Source of the DNA: Floridanema aerugineum
Lineage (GTDB): Bacteria > Cyanobacteriota > Cyanobacteriia > Cyanobacteriales > Aerosakkonemataceae
Reading direction: 5' to 3'
Assembly (NCBI RefSeq): GCF_041929345.1
Contig: NZ_JBHFNQ010000200.1
Location: 1 to 64,000, forward strand
Length of the DNA: 64,000 bases
This document shows positions 24,267-32,282 of the stretch, in pieces. The notes under the pieces are model-generated. The model was given only the letters and a program-made list of their open reading frames with translations. It was not told where the DNA came from and searched no databases. The position numbers were made by a program, and so were the translations under genes. Position 1 is the stretch's first letter. Each line of letters begins with the position of its first letter.

Positions 24267-25433
24267 ATGATAACTCCAGAAGCAGTTCCCTCTCCCCTTC
24301 TCTCACCTCAAGGTGCAAAAGTGATTATTGGTGGTTTGGGAGATTCTATCATCCCGACTCCGATCGCACCAACTCCAAACACTTTATTTGGCCCCAGAGG
24401 TATTTGTTTAGTTGATAATGGTTCTTTGTGGGTGGTGGATACGGGACATCATCGTTTGTTAGGATGGCGATCGCATCCTCAATCAGACAATCAACCAGCA
24501 GATTGGATCATCGGACAACCTGACTTTTTTAGCGAAGGTAAAAATTCTAACGGTAATCCTACTGCTTCTACCTTAAGTGTTCCGACGGGAATTTGTATTT
24601 GTGGTGAAGGTTTAGCTGTTGCTGATGCTTGGAATCATCGAGTTTTGATTTGGAAACAAATCCCAGAAGATAGTAATGTTCCTGCTGATATTGTGTTAGG
24701 ACAAGCTGATTTTTCGCAAGGGGAACCTAATAGAGGATTTGTGGATACAGAGTGCGATCGCTTGCATTGGTGTTATGGTGTTTTCTATCATCAAGGTAAG
24801 TTATTTGTTGCTGATACCGGAAATCGTCGAGTTTTGATTTGGAATCAGCTACCAGAGTCAAACGGACAACCTGCGGATTTAGTTTTGGGACAACCTGATT
24901 TTACCTCCCGCAATGAGAATGGCGGAGGAACACCGACAGCGGCGAGTATGCGTTGGTGTCATAGTATTGCGATTTGGCAAGGTAATTTAGTAGTAGCGGA
25001 TGCGGGAAATAATCGGATAATGTTGTGGGAAGGTATTCCCAAAGAAAATAATACTCCCTGCGTGGCGATTTTGGGACAGTCTAATTTTGAGCAAGTAGAA
25101 CTGAATCGAGGAGTTTACTTTCCCAGTGCGGTAAGTTTAAATATGCCTTATGGGGTGACAGTAGCGAAAGATTGGTTATTAGTTGCTGATACTGCTAATT
25201 CTCGCTTATTAGGTTGGCAGTTTTCGGGAGATTTAAAATCGCTTCCAGGTAAACCTGCGAATGCTTTGATTGGACAATCGGATTTTCAAAGCAAAGGGGA
25301 AAATCGAGTTTATGGTTTACCGTTGCGAGATAGCTTTTGTTGGTGTTATGCAGTAGAGGTTTGTGGGGATACAGTTGCGATCGCTGATTCAGGGAACAAT
25401 CGAGTTATGCTATGGAATTTGAATAATCCTTGA
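24267..25433 (+). CDS. NHL-repeat beta-propeller protein of the extended hyp cluster
   Basis: 388 residues from the ATG at 24267. The open frame extends up to 24219, but those 16 codons (LREKKIVFRFF region) look like leader. Six NHL-type blades are visible, each with a motif such as GSLWVVDTGHHRLLGW, GLAVADAWNHRVLIW, KLFVADTGNRRVLIW, NLVVADAGNNRIMLW, WLLVADTANSRLLGW and TVAIADSGNNRVMLW, alternating with VLGQPDF-type strands. It probably serves as a binding platform. In Nostoc an NHL protein is the last of the extra genes before hypF, which matches the position here. Toxin-antitoxin insertions now separate it from the NifU-Rieske gene. Confidence 0.85.
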   Translation: MITPEAVPSPLLSPQGAKVIIGGLGDSIIPTPIAPTPNTLFGPRGICLVDNGSLWVVDTGHHRLLGWRSHPQSDNQPADWIIGQPDFFSEGKNSNGNPTASTLSVPTGICICGEGLAVADAWNHRVLIWKQIPEDSNVPADIVLGQADFSQGEPNRGFVDTECDRLHWCYGVFYHQGKLFVADTGNRRVLIWNQLPESNGQPADLVLGQPDFTSRNENGGGTPTAASMRWCHSIAIWQGNLVVADAGNNRIMLWEGIPKENNTPCVAILGQSNFEQVELNRGVYFPSAVSLNMPYGVTVAKDWLLVADTANSRLLGWQFSGDLKSLPGKPANALIGQSDFQSKGENRVYGLPLRDSFCWCYAVEVCGDTVAIADSGNNRVMLWNLNNP

Positions 25434-25500
25434 TGGATAGTTGCTAAGAAAGTTTGAAATTTTGGTCAATCTGACTTGCGATCGCTTAAATATAAGTATG

Positions 25501-25637
25501 GTAAAAAAAACGATCGCATTAACAGTAAACCTCTAAGTACATCTGCGTTCATCCGCGTTCATCTGCGTTCTAAAAAAACGATCGCAGCAAACAGTAAAGC
25601 TGAATGTACATCTGTGTTCATCCGTGTTCATCTGTGG
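25501..25637. repeat. tandem repeats upstream of hypF
   Basis: Two direct copies of a unit of about 65 bp, each with AACGATCGCA, ACAGTAAA and a triple CATCTGCGTTCATCCGCGTT-type run. These are the reverse complement of the CGCAGATGAA repeats at 17599 and 29681. They fill most of the 343-bp gap between the NHL gene and hypF. Confidence 0.8.
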
Positions 25638-25673
25638 TAAAAATCAAAAATCTAGTAACCTTTATTTTTAGAG

Positions 25674-25750
25674 ATTTTTTTGAACCGCGTTCGCGTAGCG
25701 TGTGCGTAGCACGTAAGACGCGAAGGACACGAAGAAAGAAGAAGAAAGAA
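25674..25750 (+). repeat. inverted repeat, left arm, upstream of hypF
   Basis: A block starting TTTTTTGAACC and running through GCGTAGCGTGTGCGTAGCAC to GAAGAAAGAAGAAGAAAG. It matches the reverse complement of 29761-29831 with two internal mismatches by eye. The two arms enclose hypF, hypC and hypD. Confidence 0.9.
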
Positions 25751-25776
25751 AAGATTAAGATTCTAATTTTAACAAA

Positions 25777-28149
25777 ATGATAACCAATATTAACTTAAAA
25801 ATAGCTGAAGAAATTCGAGTACGTGGTACAGTCCAAGGAGTAGGATTTCGCCCGACAGTTTATCGCCTTGCTAAACTTTGTAATTTGCGAGGTGAAGTTT
25901 GTAATGATGGGGAAGGCGTACTTATTAAAGTTGTGGGAACTGCGGAAGCTGTAGAAACTTTTGTCGATCGACTTCAACAAGAATGTCCGCCTTTAGCAAA
26001 AATTGAAGCGATCGCACGTTTCCCCCTATCCCAATCACCAAACTATACAGATTTTACCATTACTCAAAGTATTAGTAATAAAGTCAAAACCAGCATTACT
26101 CCCGATGCTGCAACTTGTCCTCAATGTAAAGCGGAAATCTTCGATCCTTTTAGTCGTTGGTATCGCTATCCTTTCACTAATTGTACTCATTGCGGCCCTC
26201 GGTTAAGCATTGTTCGCGCTATTCCTTACGATCGCCGCAACACCAGCATGGCAAATTTTACTATGTGTGCGGATTGCGCGAAAGAATATGCAGATGTCAC
26301 AAATCGCCGCTTTCACGCCCAACCTGTCGCCTGTCATTTTTGTGGCCCAAAAGCTTGGTTAGAACGAGCAGATGGTAAACCCATTGTATCAGATATGTTT
26401 TCAATGTTGGACGATGTGGATGCAGTTTGTACTCTGTTGCAACGAGGAGAAATTGTTGCTATTAAAGGTATTGGTGGGATTCATCTCGCTTGTGATGCCA
26501 CGAATGAAACAGCAGTGCAAAAACTGAGAGAACGCAAACATCGCTATCACAAACCCTTTGCTTTGATGGCGAAGAATTTAGAAATTATCGAGAAGTATTG
26601 CGTCATCAATGAGTTAGAAAGGGAATTGTTAGAAAGTGCTGCTGCTCCCATTGTACTCTTAAAATTAAAAGAACACAATCCAGAAATTCCCAAACCTATT
26701 GCTGCTTCGGTTGCGCCTAATATTAAATCTCTTGGTTTCATGTTGCCTTACACGCCGTTGCATCATCTGATATTGCGGCGCATGGAACGTCCGATCGTAC
26801 TCACCAGTGGCAACCTTTCCGATGAACCACAATGTATTACTAATGAAGTAGCAAAAGACAAGTTGAGTAAAATCGCTGATTATTTTTTACTCCACAATCG
26901 AGATATTGTCAATCGGGTTGATGATTCGGTAGTCAAAGTAGTAGGAAATCGCCTGCAAATCCTCCGTCGTGCGCGTGGTTATGCACCTGCGCCAATCCGC
27001 CTGCCATCAGGATTTGAACAAGCTCCTCCTATTTTAGCAATGGGGAGTGAATTGAAAAATACTTTTTGTTTGTTGCGCGAGGGAGAGGCGATTTTATCTC
27101 AGCATTTGGGGGATTTAGAAAATGTGGCGGCGCTGACAGCTTATCGGGAAACATTGGAATTGTATTTGCATTTGTTTGAACATAAACCAGAAGCGATCGC
27201 ACTAGACCTCCATCCCGAATATCTCTCGACCAAAATAGGTAAAGAATTAGGAATTAATCAAGTCTATTCTATTCAACATCATCACGCCCATATTGCAGCT
27301 TGTATGGCAGAAAACGGGATAACTTTAGAAACTAAACCGATTTTAGGAATAGCTTTAGATGGTTTAGGTTATGGTGAAGATGGCACGCTTTGGGGGGGTG
27401 AGTTTCTCTTAGCAGACTATCGCAGCTATGAAAGATTAGCAACCTTCAAACCAATTGCTATGTTAGGAGGAGAACAGGCGATTTATCAACCTTGGCGGAA
27501 TACTTACGCTCACCTGATGGCAGGATTTAATTGGGAGGAATTGGAGGTAAAATATAGAGAGTTAGAAATTCTGGAATTTTTAGGGAGACAACCGCGATCG
27601 CTCTTAAACCAAATGTTAGTAAAAGGGATTAATTCTCCGTTAGCTTCTTCCGCCGGACGCTTGTTTGATGGGGTAGCTGCTGCTTTGGGAATTTGTTGCG
27701 ATCGTGCGAGTTATGAAGGACAAGGTGCGATTGAATTAGAAGCTTTAGTTGATGACATTGATGAGGAAACAGGATATCCTTTTGAAATCATATCTGCGCC
27801 GATTTACTATTTAGAACCTCGGACAATGTGGCAAGCATTATTAACAGATTTACAACAAGGAGTTTCCCAGAGAGTGATGGCAACTCGATTTCATTTGGGA
27901 TTGGCAAAAGCGATCGCATCAATGGTAAATCATTTGCGAGAAACTCACTCTTTTACTCAAGTTGCTTTAACAGGAGGTGTCTTTCAAAATCAGGTATTAT
28001 TAGAACAGGTTAGTAAACAGTTAAATGTGATGGATTTAACTGTTTTAACTCATAGTTTAGTACCTGCAAATGATGGCGGATTGTCTTTGGGACAAGTTGC
28101 GATCGCAGCAGCAAAATCAATTCAAAAAGGTAACATAAAATGTGTTTAG
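25777..28149 (+). CDS. hypF: hydrogenase maturation carbamoyltransferase HypF
   Basis: 790 residues. Domains in order: acylphosphatase-like (VRGTVQGVGFRPTVYRLA, about 13-100), two zinc fingers with C114/C117/C136/C139 and C164/C167/C186/C189 (the family spacing CX2CX18CX2C, twice), a YrdC-like domain (IKGIGGIHLACDATNE), and a Kae1/carbamoyltransferase-like domain with the metal-binding HHHAH in YSIQHHHAHIAACMAENG. It turns carbamoyl phosphate and ATP into the thiocarbamate on HypE that becomes the cyanide ligands. It overlaps hypC by 10 bp. Confidence 0.97.
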   Translation: MITNINLKIAEEIRVRGTVQGVGFRPTVYRLAKLCNLRGEVCNDGEGVLIKVVGTAEAVETFVDRLQQECPPLAKIEAIARFPLSQSPNYTDFTITQSISNKVKTSITPDAATCPQCKAEIFDPFSRWYRYPFTNCTHCGPRLSIVRAIPYDRRNTSMANFTMCADCAKEYADVTNRRFHAQPVACHFCGPKAWLERADGKPIVSDMFSMLDDVDAVCTLLQRGEIVAIKGIGGIHLACDATNETAVQKLRERKHRYHKPFALMAKNLEIIEKYCVINELERELLESAAAPIVLLKLKEHNPEIPKPIAASVAPNIKSLGFMLPYTPLHHLILRRMERPIVLTSGNLSDEPQCITNEVAKDKLSKIADYFLLHNRDIVNRVDDSVVKVVGNRLQILRRARGYAPAPIRLPSGFEQAPPILAMGSELKNTFCLLREGEAILSQHLGDLENVAALTAYRETLELYLHLFEHKPEAIALDLHPEYLSTKIGKELGINQVYSIQHHHAHIAACMAENGITLETKPILGIALDGLGYGEDGTLWGGEFLLADYRSYERLATFKPIAMLGGEQAIYQPWRNTYAHLMAGFNWEELEVKYRELEILEFLGRQPRSLLNQMLVKGINSPLASSAGRLFDGVAAALGICCDRASYEGQGAIELEALVDDIDEETGYPFEIISAPIYYLEPRTMWQALLTDLQQGVSQRVMATRFHLGLAKAIASMVNHLRETHSFTQVALTGGVFQNQVLLEQVSKQLNVMDLTVLTHSLVPANDGGLSLGQVAIAAAKSIQKGNIKCV

Positions 28150-28406
28150 GAATCCCCGGTCAAATAGTCGAAATCACAGACGTAAAAAACAAACTCGCCA
28201 CCGTTGATATTAGTGGCGTAAAACGTCAAGTTAACATTGCTTGCATAGTCGATGATACCCATCCCGTTGAATCTTGTTTAGGAGATTGGGTATTAGTTCA
28301 CGTTGGTTTTGCCATGCAACGAATCGACCCCAAAGAAGCAGCAGAAACCCTAAAATTACTGGAGGAACTAGCAGAAATTCAAGAATCCCTAACGGTTAGT
28401 AATTAA
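28140..28406 (+). CDS. hypC: hydrogenase maturation chaperone HypC
   Basis: 88 residues. It begins MCLGIPGQIVEI, with the essential Cys at position 2 that carries the iron with HypD and contacts the hydrogenase precursor. LGDWVLVHVGFAMQRIDPKEA is the other family motif. It overlaps the end of hypF by 10 bp and comes before hypD, so the three are probably co-translated. It could be used for HupL or, if present elsewhere, for a bidirectional hydrogenase. Confidence 0.95.
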   Translation: MCLGIPGQIVEITDVKNKLATVDISGVKRQVNIACIVDDTHPVESCLGDWVLVHVGFAMQRIDPKEAAETLKLLEELAEIQESLTVSN

Positions 28407-28450
28407 CTTTTCACAAATGACAAATGACCAATGACCAATAACAAACCACT

Positions 28451-29587
28451 ATGAAATACATCAACGAATTTCGCGATCCACAAAAAGCGCAAACATTAAT
28501 AGAACAAATCCGGCAAATAAGCAACCAAATTTCCAGCGAAAAACCGATTAAAATCATGGAAGTTTGCGGCGGACATACCCATGCAATTTTTAAATATGGA
28601 CTAGAAGATTTGTTACCAAAAACGATCGAACTAGTTCACGGCCCCGGTTGTCCAGTGTGTATAATGCCAAAAGGTAGACTCGATGATGCGATCGCCCTAG
28701 CACAACAATCTAACATTATTTTCACAACTTTTGGCGATGCAATGCGAGTTCCCGGATCTAAATATAGCTTGCTGCAAGCTAAAGCGAATGGTGCAGATAT
28801 TCGCATGGTTTATTCGCCTTTAGATGCGCTACAAATCGCTAAACAAAATCCTGAAAAAGAAGTGGTGTTTTTTGCGATCGGTTTTGAAACAACCGCACCT
28901 AGCACTGCTTTAACTGTACTGCAAGGGGAGAGCGATCGCGTAGAAAATTTTAGTTTATTTTGCAATCATGTATTAGTTGTACCAGCATTAGAAGCATTAT
29001 TAGCTAATCCCGATTTGCAATTACAAGGATTTGTTGGCCCAGGTCATGTTAGCACAGTAATTGGTACAGAACCTTATCAAGTTATTGCCGAAAGATATCA
29101 TAAACCTGTCGTAGTTTCTGGGTTTGAACCAATAGATATTTTGCAATCAATTTGGATGGTTGTTAAACAATTGGCAGAAAAACGTTGTGAGGTGGAAAAT
29201 CAATATAGTCGCTTAGTGCAATCTCACGGTAACGCCGTTGCTTTGGATGCGATGCAACGGGTGTTTGCGGTGAGAGAGGCGTTTGAGTGGCGCGGATTGG
29301 GTGATATTCCGCTGTCTGGGTTGAAAATGCGTCCAGAATATGCGCGTTTTGATGCAGAGGCGAAATTTACTTTCCCCGGAAGGCAAGTCGCAGATCACAA
29401 AGCTTGTCAGTGTGGGGAGATTTTGAAAGGTGTGCTGAAACCTTGGCAGTGTAAGGTTTTTGGCACTGCTTGTGTTCCTGAACATCCCCTTGGTGCTTGT
29501 ATGGTTTCTTCGGAAGGGGCTTGTGCTGCATACTATAAATATGGGCGTTTGTCAATAGGTAAGCGGGAAGAGGTGAAAGTTAATTAG
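28451..29587 (+). CDS. hypD: hydrogenase maturation protein HypD
   Basis: 378 residues. The Fe-binding Cys is in EVCGGHTHAIFKYG (C39), the redox pair is in HGPGCPVCIMP, and FGDAMRVPGS and FAIGFETTAPSTA are also conserved. The C-terminal Cys residues (ADHKACQCGEIL, FGTACVPEHPLGACMVSSEGAC) hold the 4Fe-4S cluster. With HypC it carries the Fe(CN)2CO unit. It follows hypC with a 44-bp gap, and the right arm of the inverted repeat follows it. Confidence 0.97.
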   Translation: MKYINEFRDPQKAQTLIEQIRQISNQISSEKPIKIMEVCGGHTHAIFKYGLEDLLPKTIELVHGPGCPVCIMPKGRLDDAIALAQQSNIIFTTFGDAMRVPGSKYSLLQAKANGADIRMVYSPLDALQIAKQNPEKEVVFFAIGFETTAPSTALTVLQGESDRVENFSLFCNHVLVVPALEALLANPDLQLQGFVGPGHVSTVIGTEPYQVIAERYHKPVVVSGFEPIDILQSIWMVVKQLAEKRCEVENQYSRLVQSHGNAVALDAMQRVFAVREAFEWRGLGDIPLSGLKMRPEYARFDAEAKFTFPGRQVADHKACQCGEILKGVLKPWQCKVFGTACVPEHPLGACMVSSEGACAAYYKYGRLSIGKREEVKVN

Positions 29588-29601
29588 ATTTGGGTTTTTT
29601 T

Positions 29602-29716
29602 TACCACAGATGTCCACAGATAAACACAGATGAACACAGATGTTAACGTAGTCTTTTGGTGGGGAGATTTAGATTTTTTTAGAACGCAGATGAATGCAGA
29701 TGAACGCAGATGTTAG
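29602..29716. repeat. CACAGATGAA / CGCAGATGAA short tandem repeats after hypD
   Basis: Two arrays of the 10-bp motif lie at about 29604-29641 and 29681-29713. Each is followed by GTCTTTTGGTG. They mirror the array upstream of hypF (25501-25637) in inverse orientation. Confidence 0.75.
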
Positions 29717-29760
29717 CTTAGTCTTTTGGTGCTGAAAATGAGTTGTGAAAACTTCTTCTT

Positions 29761-29831
29761 CTTTCTTCTTCTTTCTTCGTGTCCTTCGTGTCTTACGTGC
29801 TACGCACACGCTACGCGAACGTGGTTCAAAA
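29761..29831 (-). repeat. inverted repeat, right arm, downstream of hypD
   Basis: Reverse complement of 25674-25750 over about 70 bp (GTGCTACGCACACGCTACGC core). It lies between hypD and hypE. Together with the left arm it brackets hypF-hypC-hypD. Confidence 0.9.
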
Positions 29832-29865
29832 AAAATCTTTCACACAAATCATTTAAACTCACTAT

Positions 29866-30933
29866 ATGAATATCTCTCATTTAAAAATGCCTCAACGTAA
29901 GAAAAAATTTCAGGAACGCACTATTACTTTAGCTCATGGTAGCGGTGGTAGTGCAATGCGCGATTTGATTGATGATGTTTTTGTGGATAGTTTCGATAAT
30001 CCCACTCTTTCTTTATTGGAAGATCAAGCGCGAATCGATTTAAGTAGTTTAATGTTGTTAGGCGATCGCCTAGCATTCACCACAGATTCTTACGTCGTTA
30101 CTCCTCTATTTTTCCCTGGCGGTGATATCGGAACTTTAGCAGTTAATGGTACTGTTAATGACTTATCTGTTAGCGGTGCAAAACCACTTTTTCTCAGTTG
30201 TAGCGTGATTCTCGAAGAAGGTTTAGAAATTGACACTCTCCGTCGAGTTGTTGATAGTATGAAAGCTACTTCTTTAGCAGTTGGCGTACAAATCGTCACC
30301 GGAGATACGAAAGTCGTTCCTCGCGGTTCTGCTGATAAATTATTTATCAATACTACAGGTATTGGTGTAATTAAAACAGGCATTTCTCCCGCTGCTAAAG
30401 AGATTCAACCAGGGGATATTGTATTAGTTAATGGTACTTTGGGAGATCACGGTGCTGCTATTTTAGTAGCAAGGGGAGAATTATCTTTAGATACTGATAT
30501 TAAAAGCGATTGTCAACCTTTAAATGGGTTAGTTGATGCGATCGTTTCCGTTTGCCCAAAAGTTCGGGCGATGCGCGATGCTACTCGTGGCGGATTAGCA
30601 ACAGTATTAAATGAATTTGCCCAAAGTGCAAATGTCGGAATTCGTTTACATGAATCAGCTATTCCTGTTAAAAAAGAGGTAGCTGGAATGTGCGAATTGT
30701 TGGGTTTCGATCCGCTATATTTGGCAAATGAAGGTAAGTTAGTAGTTGTAGTTCCCCCTGATTCAGCAGATGAGGTTTTGGCGACAATGCGATCGCATCC
30801 CACAGGCAAAGATTCTCAGATCATTGGCGAAGTTATTGCCAATCCTGCTGGGTTTTTGTTGCTGAAAACTGAATTTGGTACAGAAAGAATCGTTGATATG
30901 TTAGTAGGCGAACAACTGCCAAGGATTTGTTAA
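29866..30933 (+). CDS. hypE: hydrogenase maturation protein HypE
   Basis: 355 residues of the PurM-like family. TLAHGSGGSAMRDLI and GDRLAFTTDSYVVTPLFFPGGDIG are the ATP-binding motifs. The protein ends with LPRIC, whose final Cys accepts the carbamoyl group from HypF and is dehydrated to the thiocyanate that donates cyanide to iron. A second ATG at residue 8 (MPQRKKKF) is also possible. It is separated from hypD by 278 bp of repeats but continues on the same strand and directly adjoins hypA. Confidence 0.97.
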   Translation: MNISHLKMPQRKKKFQERTITLAHGSGGSAMRDLIDDVFVDSFDNPTLSLLEDQARIDLSSLMLLGDRLAFTTDSYVVTPLFFPGGDIGTLAVNGTVNDLSVSGAKPLFLSCSVILEEGLEIDTLRRVVDSMKATSLAVGVQIVTGDTKVVPRGSADKLFINTTGIGVIKTGISPAAKEIQPGDIVLVNGTLGDHGAAILVARGELSLDTDIKSDCQPLNGLVDAIVSVCPKVRAMRDATRGGLATVLNEFAQSANVGIRLHESAIPVKKEVAGMCELLGFDPLYLANEGKLVVVVPPDSADEVLATMRSHPTGKDSQIIGEVIANPAGFLLLKTEFGTERIVDMLVGEQLPRIC

Positions 30934-31278
30934 ATGCACGAATTAGGAATTACTCAAAATATTGTAGCGATCGCCACTGAACACGCCAACGGTTCTAGGG
31001 TAAAAAGAGTATCTCTAGAAATCGGCAAACTATCAGCAATCTTACCTGATTCGATCCGCTTTTGTTTCGATGTTTGTTCTCAAGGAACATTACTAGAAGG
31101 GGCAAAATTAGAAATTATTGAAATTCCTGGTTTAGCCCGTTGTCGTCAATGCCAAACAGAGGTTTCTTTAGAAATGCCATTCGGTATTTGTCACGCTTGC
31201 GGTAGTAGCGATTTAGAAATTTTTCAAGGCGAAGAACTTAAAATTAAGGAATTAGAGGTAGAAGAATTATGTGTGTAA
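30934..31278 (+). CDS. hypA: nickel incorporation protein HypA
   Basis: 114 residues. The N-terminal MHELG motif (His2) binds nickel, and the zinc site is C70-RQ-C73 ... C86-HA-C89. The gene starts in the base after the hypE stop and overlaps hypB by 10 bp. It hands nickel to the hydrogenase large subunit with HypB. Confidence 0.95.
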   Translation: MHELGITQNIVAIATEHANGSRVKRVSLEIGKLSAILPDSIRFCFDVCSQGTLLEGAKLEIIEIPGLARCRQCQTEVSLEMPFGICHACGSSDLEIFQGEELKIKELEVEELCV

Positions 31279-32096
31279 CTTGCGGTTGTTCTGATGATGC
31301 CAATGTAACTGTTACCAATCCCCAAACAGGAGAACACACTCATGTTTTAGCCGACGGTACAGTTATTTCCCATTCCCATAATCACGAACATTCTCACGAA
31401 CATCATCACAACCATTCTGTTGCCAACGAAACTGCTCAATTGCACGCTAAAATGCACGGAACAACAGTTACTTTAGAACAAAACATTTTAGCTAAAAACG
31501 ATTTGTTAGCTGCCCAAAATCGTGGTTGGTTTAAAGGTCGAAATATCTTAGCACTTAACTTAGTTAGTTCTCCCGGATCGGGAAAAACAACCTTATTAGC
31601 AAGAACGATTCAAGATTTAAAAGACAAAGTTGTAATTAATGTAATTGAAGGCGATCAAGCAACTACAAATGATGCCGATCGCATTAAAGCCACAGGTTGC
31701 AATGTCGTCCAAATTAACACAGGTACAGGCTGTCACCTAGATGCCCAAATGGTAGAACGAGGATTGCAAGAACTCAACCCTCCCCTTAACTCAATTGTGA
31801 TGATTGAAAATGTCGGAAATTTAGTTTGTCCGGCTTTATTTGACTTAGGAGAAACTGCCAAAGTAGCAATTTTATCAGTGACAGAAGGAGAAGATAAACC
31901 AATTAAATATCCCTATATGTTTCGTGCTAGTCAGGTAATGATAATCAACAAAATTGACTTATTACCTTATGTGCAGTTTAATGTCGATCGCTGCATCGAA
32001 TACGCCCATCAAGTCAATCCTCACCTCAAAATATTTCAAGTATCTGCCACCACCGGAACAGGCTTAGAAACTTGGTATCAATGGTTAGGTGTTTAA
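31269..32096 (+). CDS. hypB: nickel-binding GTPase HypB
   Basis: 275 residues. The N-terminus has MCVTCGCSDD (high-affinity metal-site type Cys motif) and a histidine-rich stretch (HSHNHEHSHEHHHNHS, about 37-52) that can store nickel. The GTPase domain has NLVSSPGSGKTTLL (P-loop), EGDQATTNDADRI and INKIDLLPY (guanine specificity). It ends the hyp series. Downstream are palindromic repeats, then the convergent nrdJ gene. Confidence 0.96.
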   Translation: MCVTCGCSDDANVTVTNPQTGEHTHVLADGTVISHSHNHEHSHEHHHNHSVANETAQLHAKMHGTTVTLEQNILAKNDLLAAQNRGWFKGRNILALNLVSSPGSGKTTLLARTIQDLKDKVVINVIEGDQATTNDADRIKATGCNVVQINTGTGCHLDAQMVERGLQELNPPLNSIVMIENVGNLVCPALFDLGETAKVAILSVTEGEDKPIKYPYMFRASQVMIINKIDLLPYVQFNVDRCIEYAHQVNPHLKIFQVSATTGTGLETWYQWLGV

Positions 32097-32106
32097 CAAG
32101 TATTCG

Positions 32107-32136
32107 TAGGGTGCGTTAGTGTTAACGTAACGCACC
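32107..32136. repeat. GTAGGGTGCGTTA hairpin repeat
   Basis: GTAGGGTGCGTTAGTGTTAA followed by CGTAACGCACC forms a hairpin just past hypB and may end its transcript. Relatives are at 31-109, 44704-44730, 46198-46263 and 59483-59606. Confidence 0.65.
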
Positions 32137-32175
32137 ATTCTTTATGCTCTCAAAAGAGGCTTTGCCTCTATTTTT

Positions 32176-32200
32176 CGTTCCCAGGTTGAACCTGGGAACG
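32176..32200. repeat. 25-bp palindrome CGTTCCCAGGTTGAACC...
   Basis: Arms CGTTCCCAGGTT and AACCTGGGAACG around one central base. An identical copy is at 37770-37794. Confidence 0.85.
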
Positions 32201-32210
32201 AGATCAACTT

Positions 32211-32238
32211 GTAGAGACGTTATATATAACGTCTCTAC
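32211..32238. repeat. 28-bp perfect palindrome (GTAGAGACGTT family), copy 2
   Basis: GTAGAGACGTTATATATAAC followed by GTCTCTAC is its own reverse complement. It is related to 10901-10930, with a changed centre. Confidence 0.9.
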
Positions 32239-32282
32239 ATTATGTGTAATCAACCAGACATGATATTACCTTCTGCCTTCTT

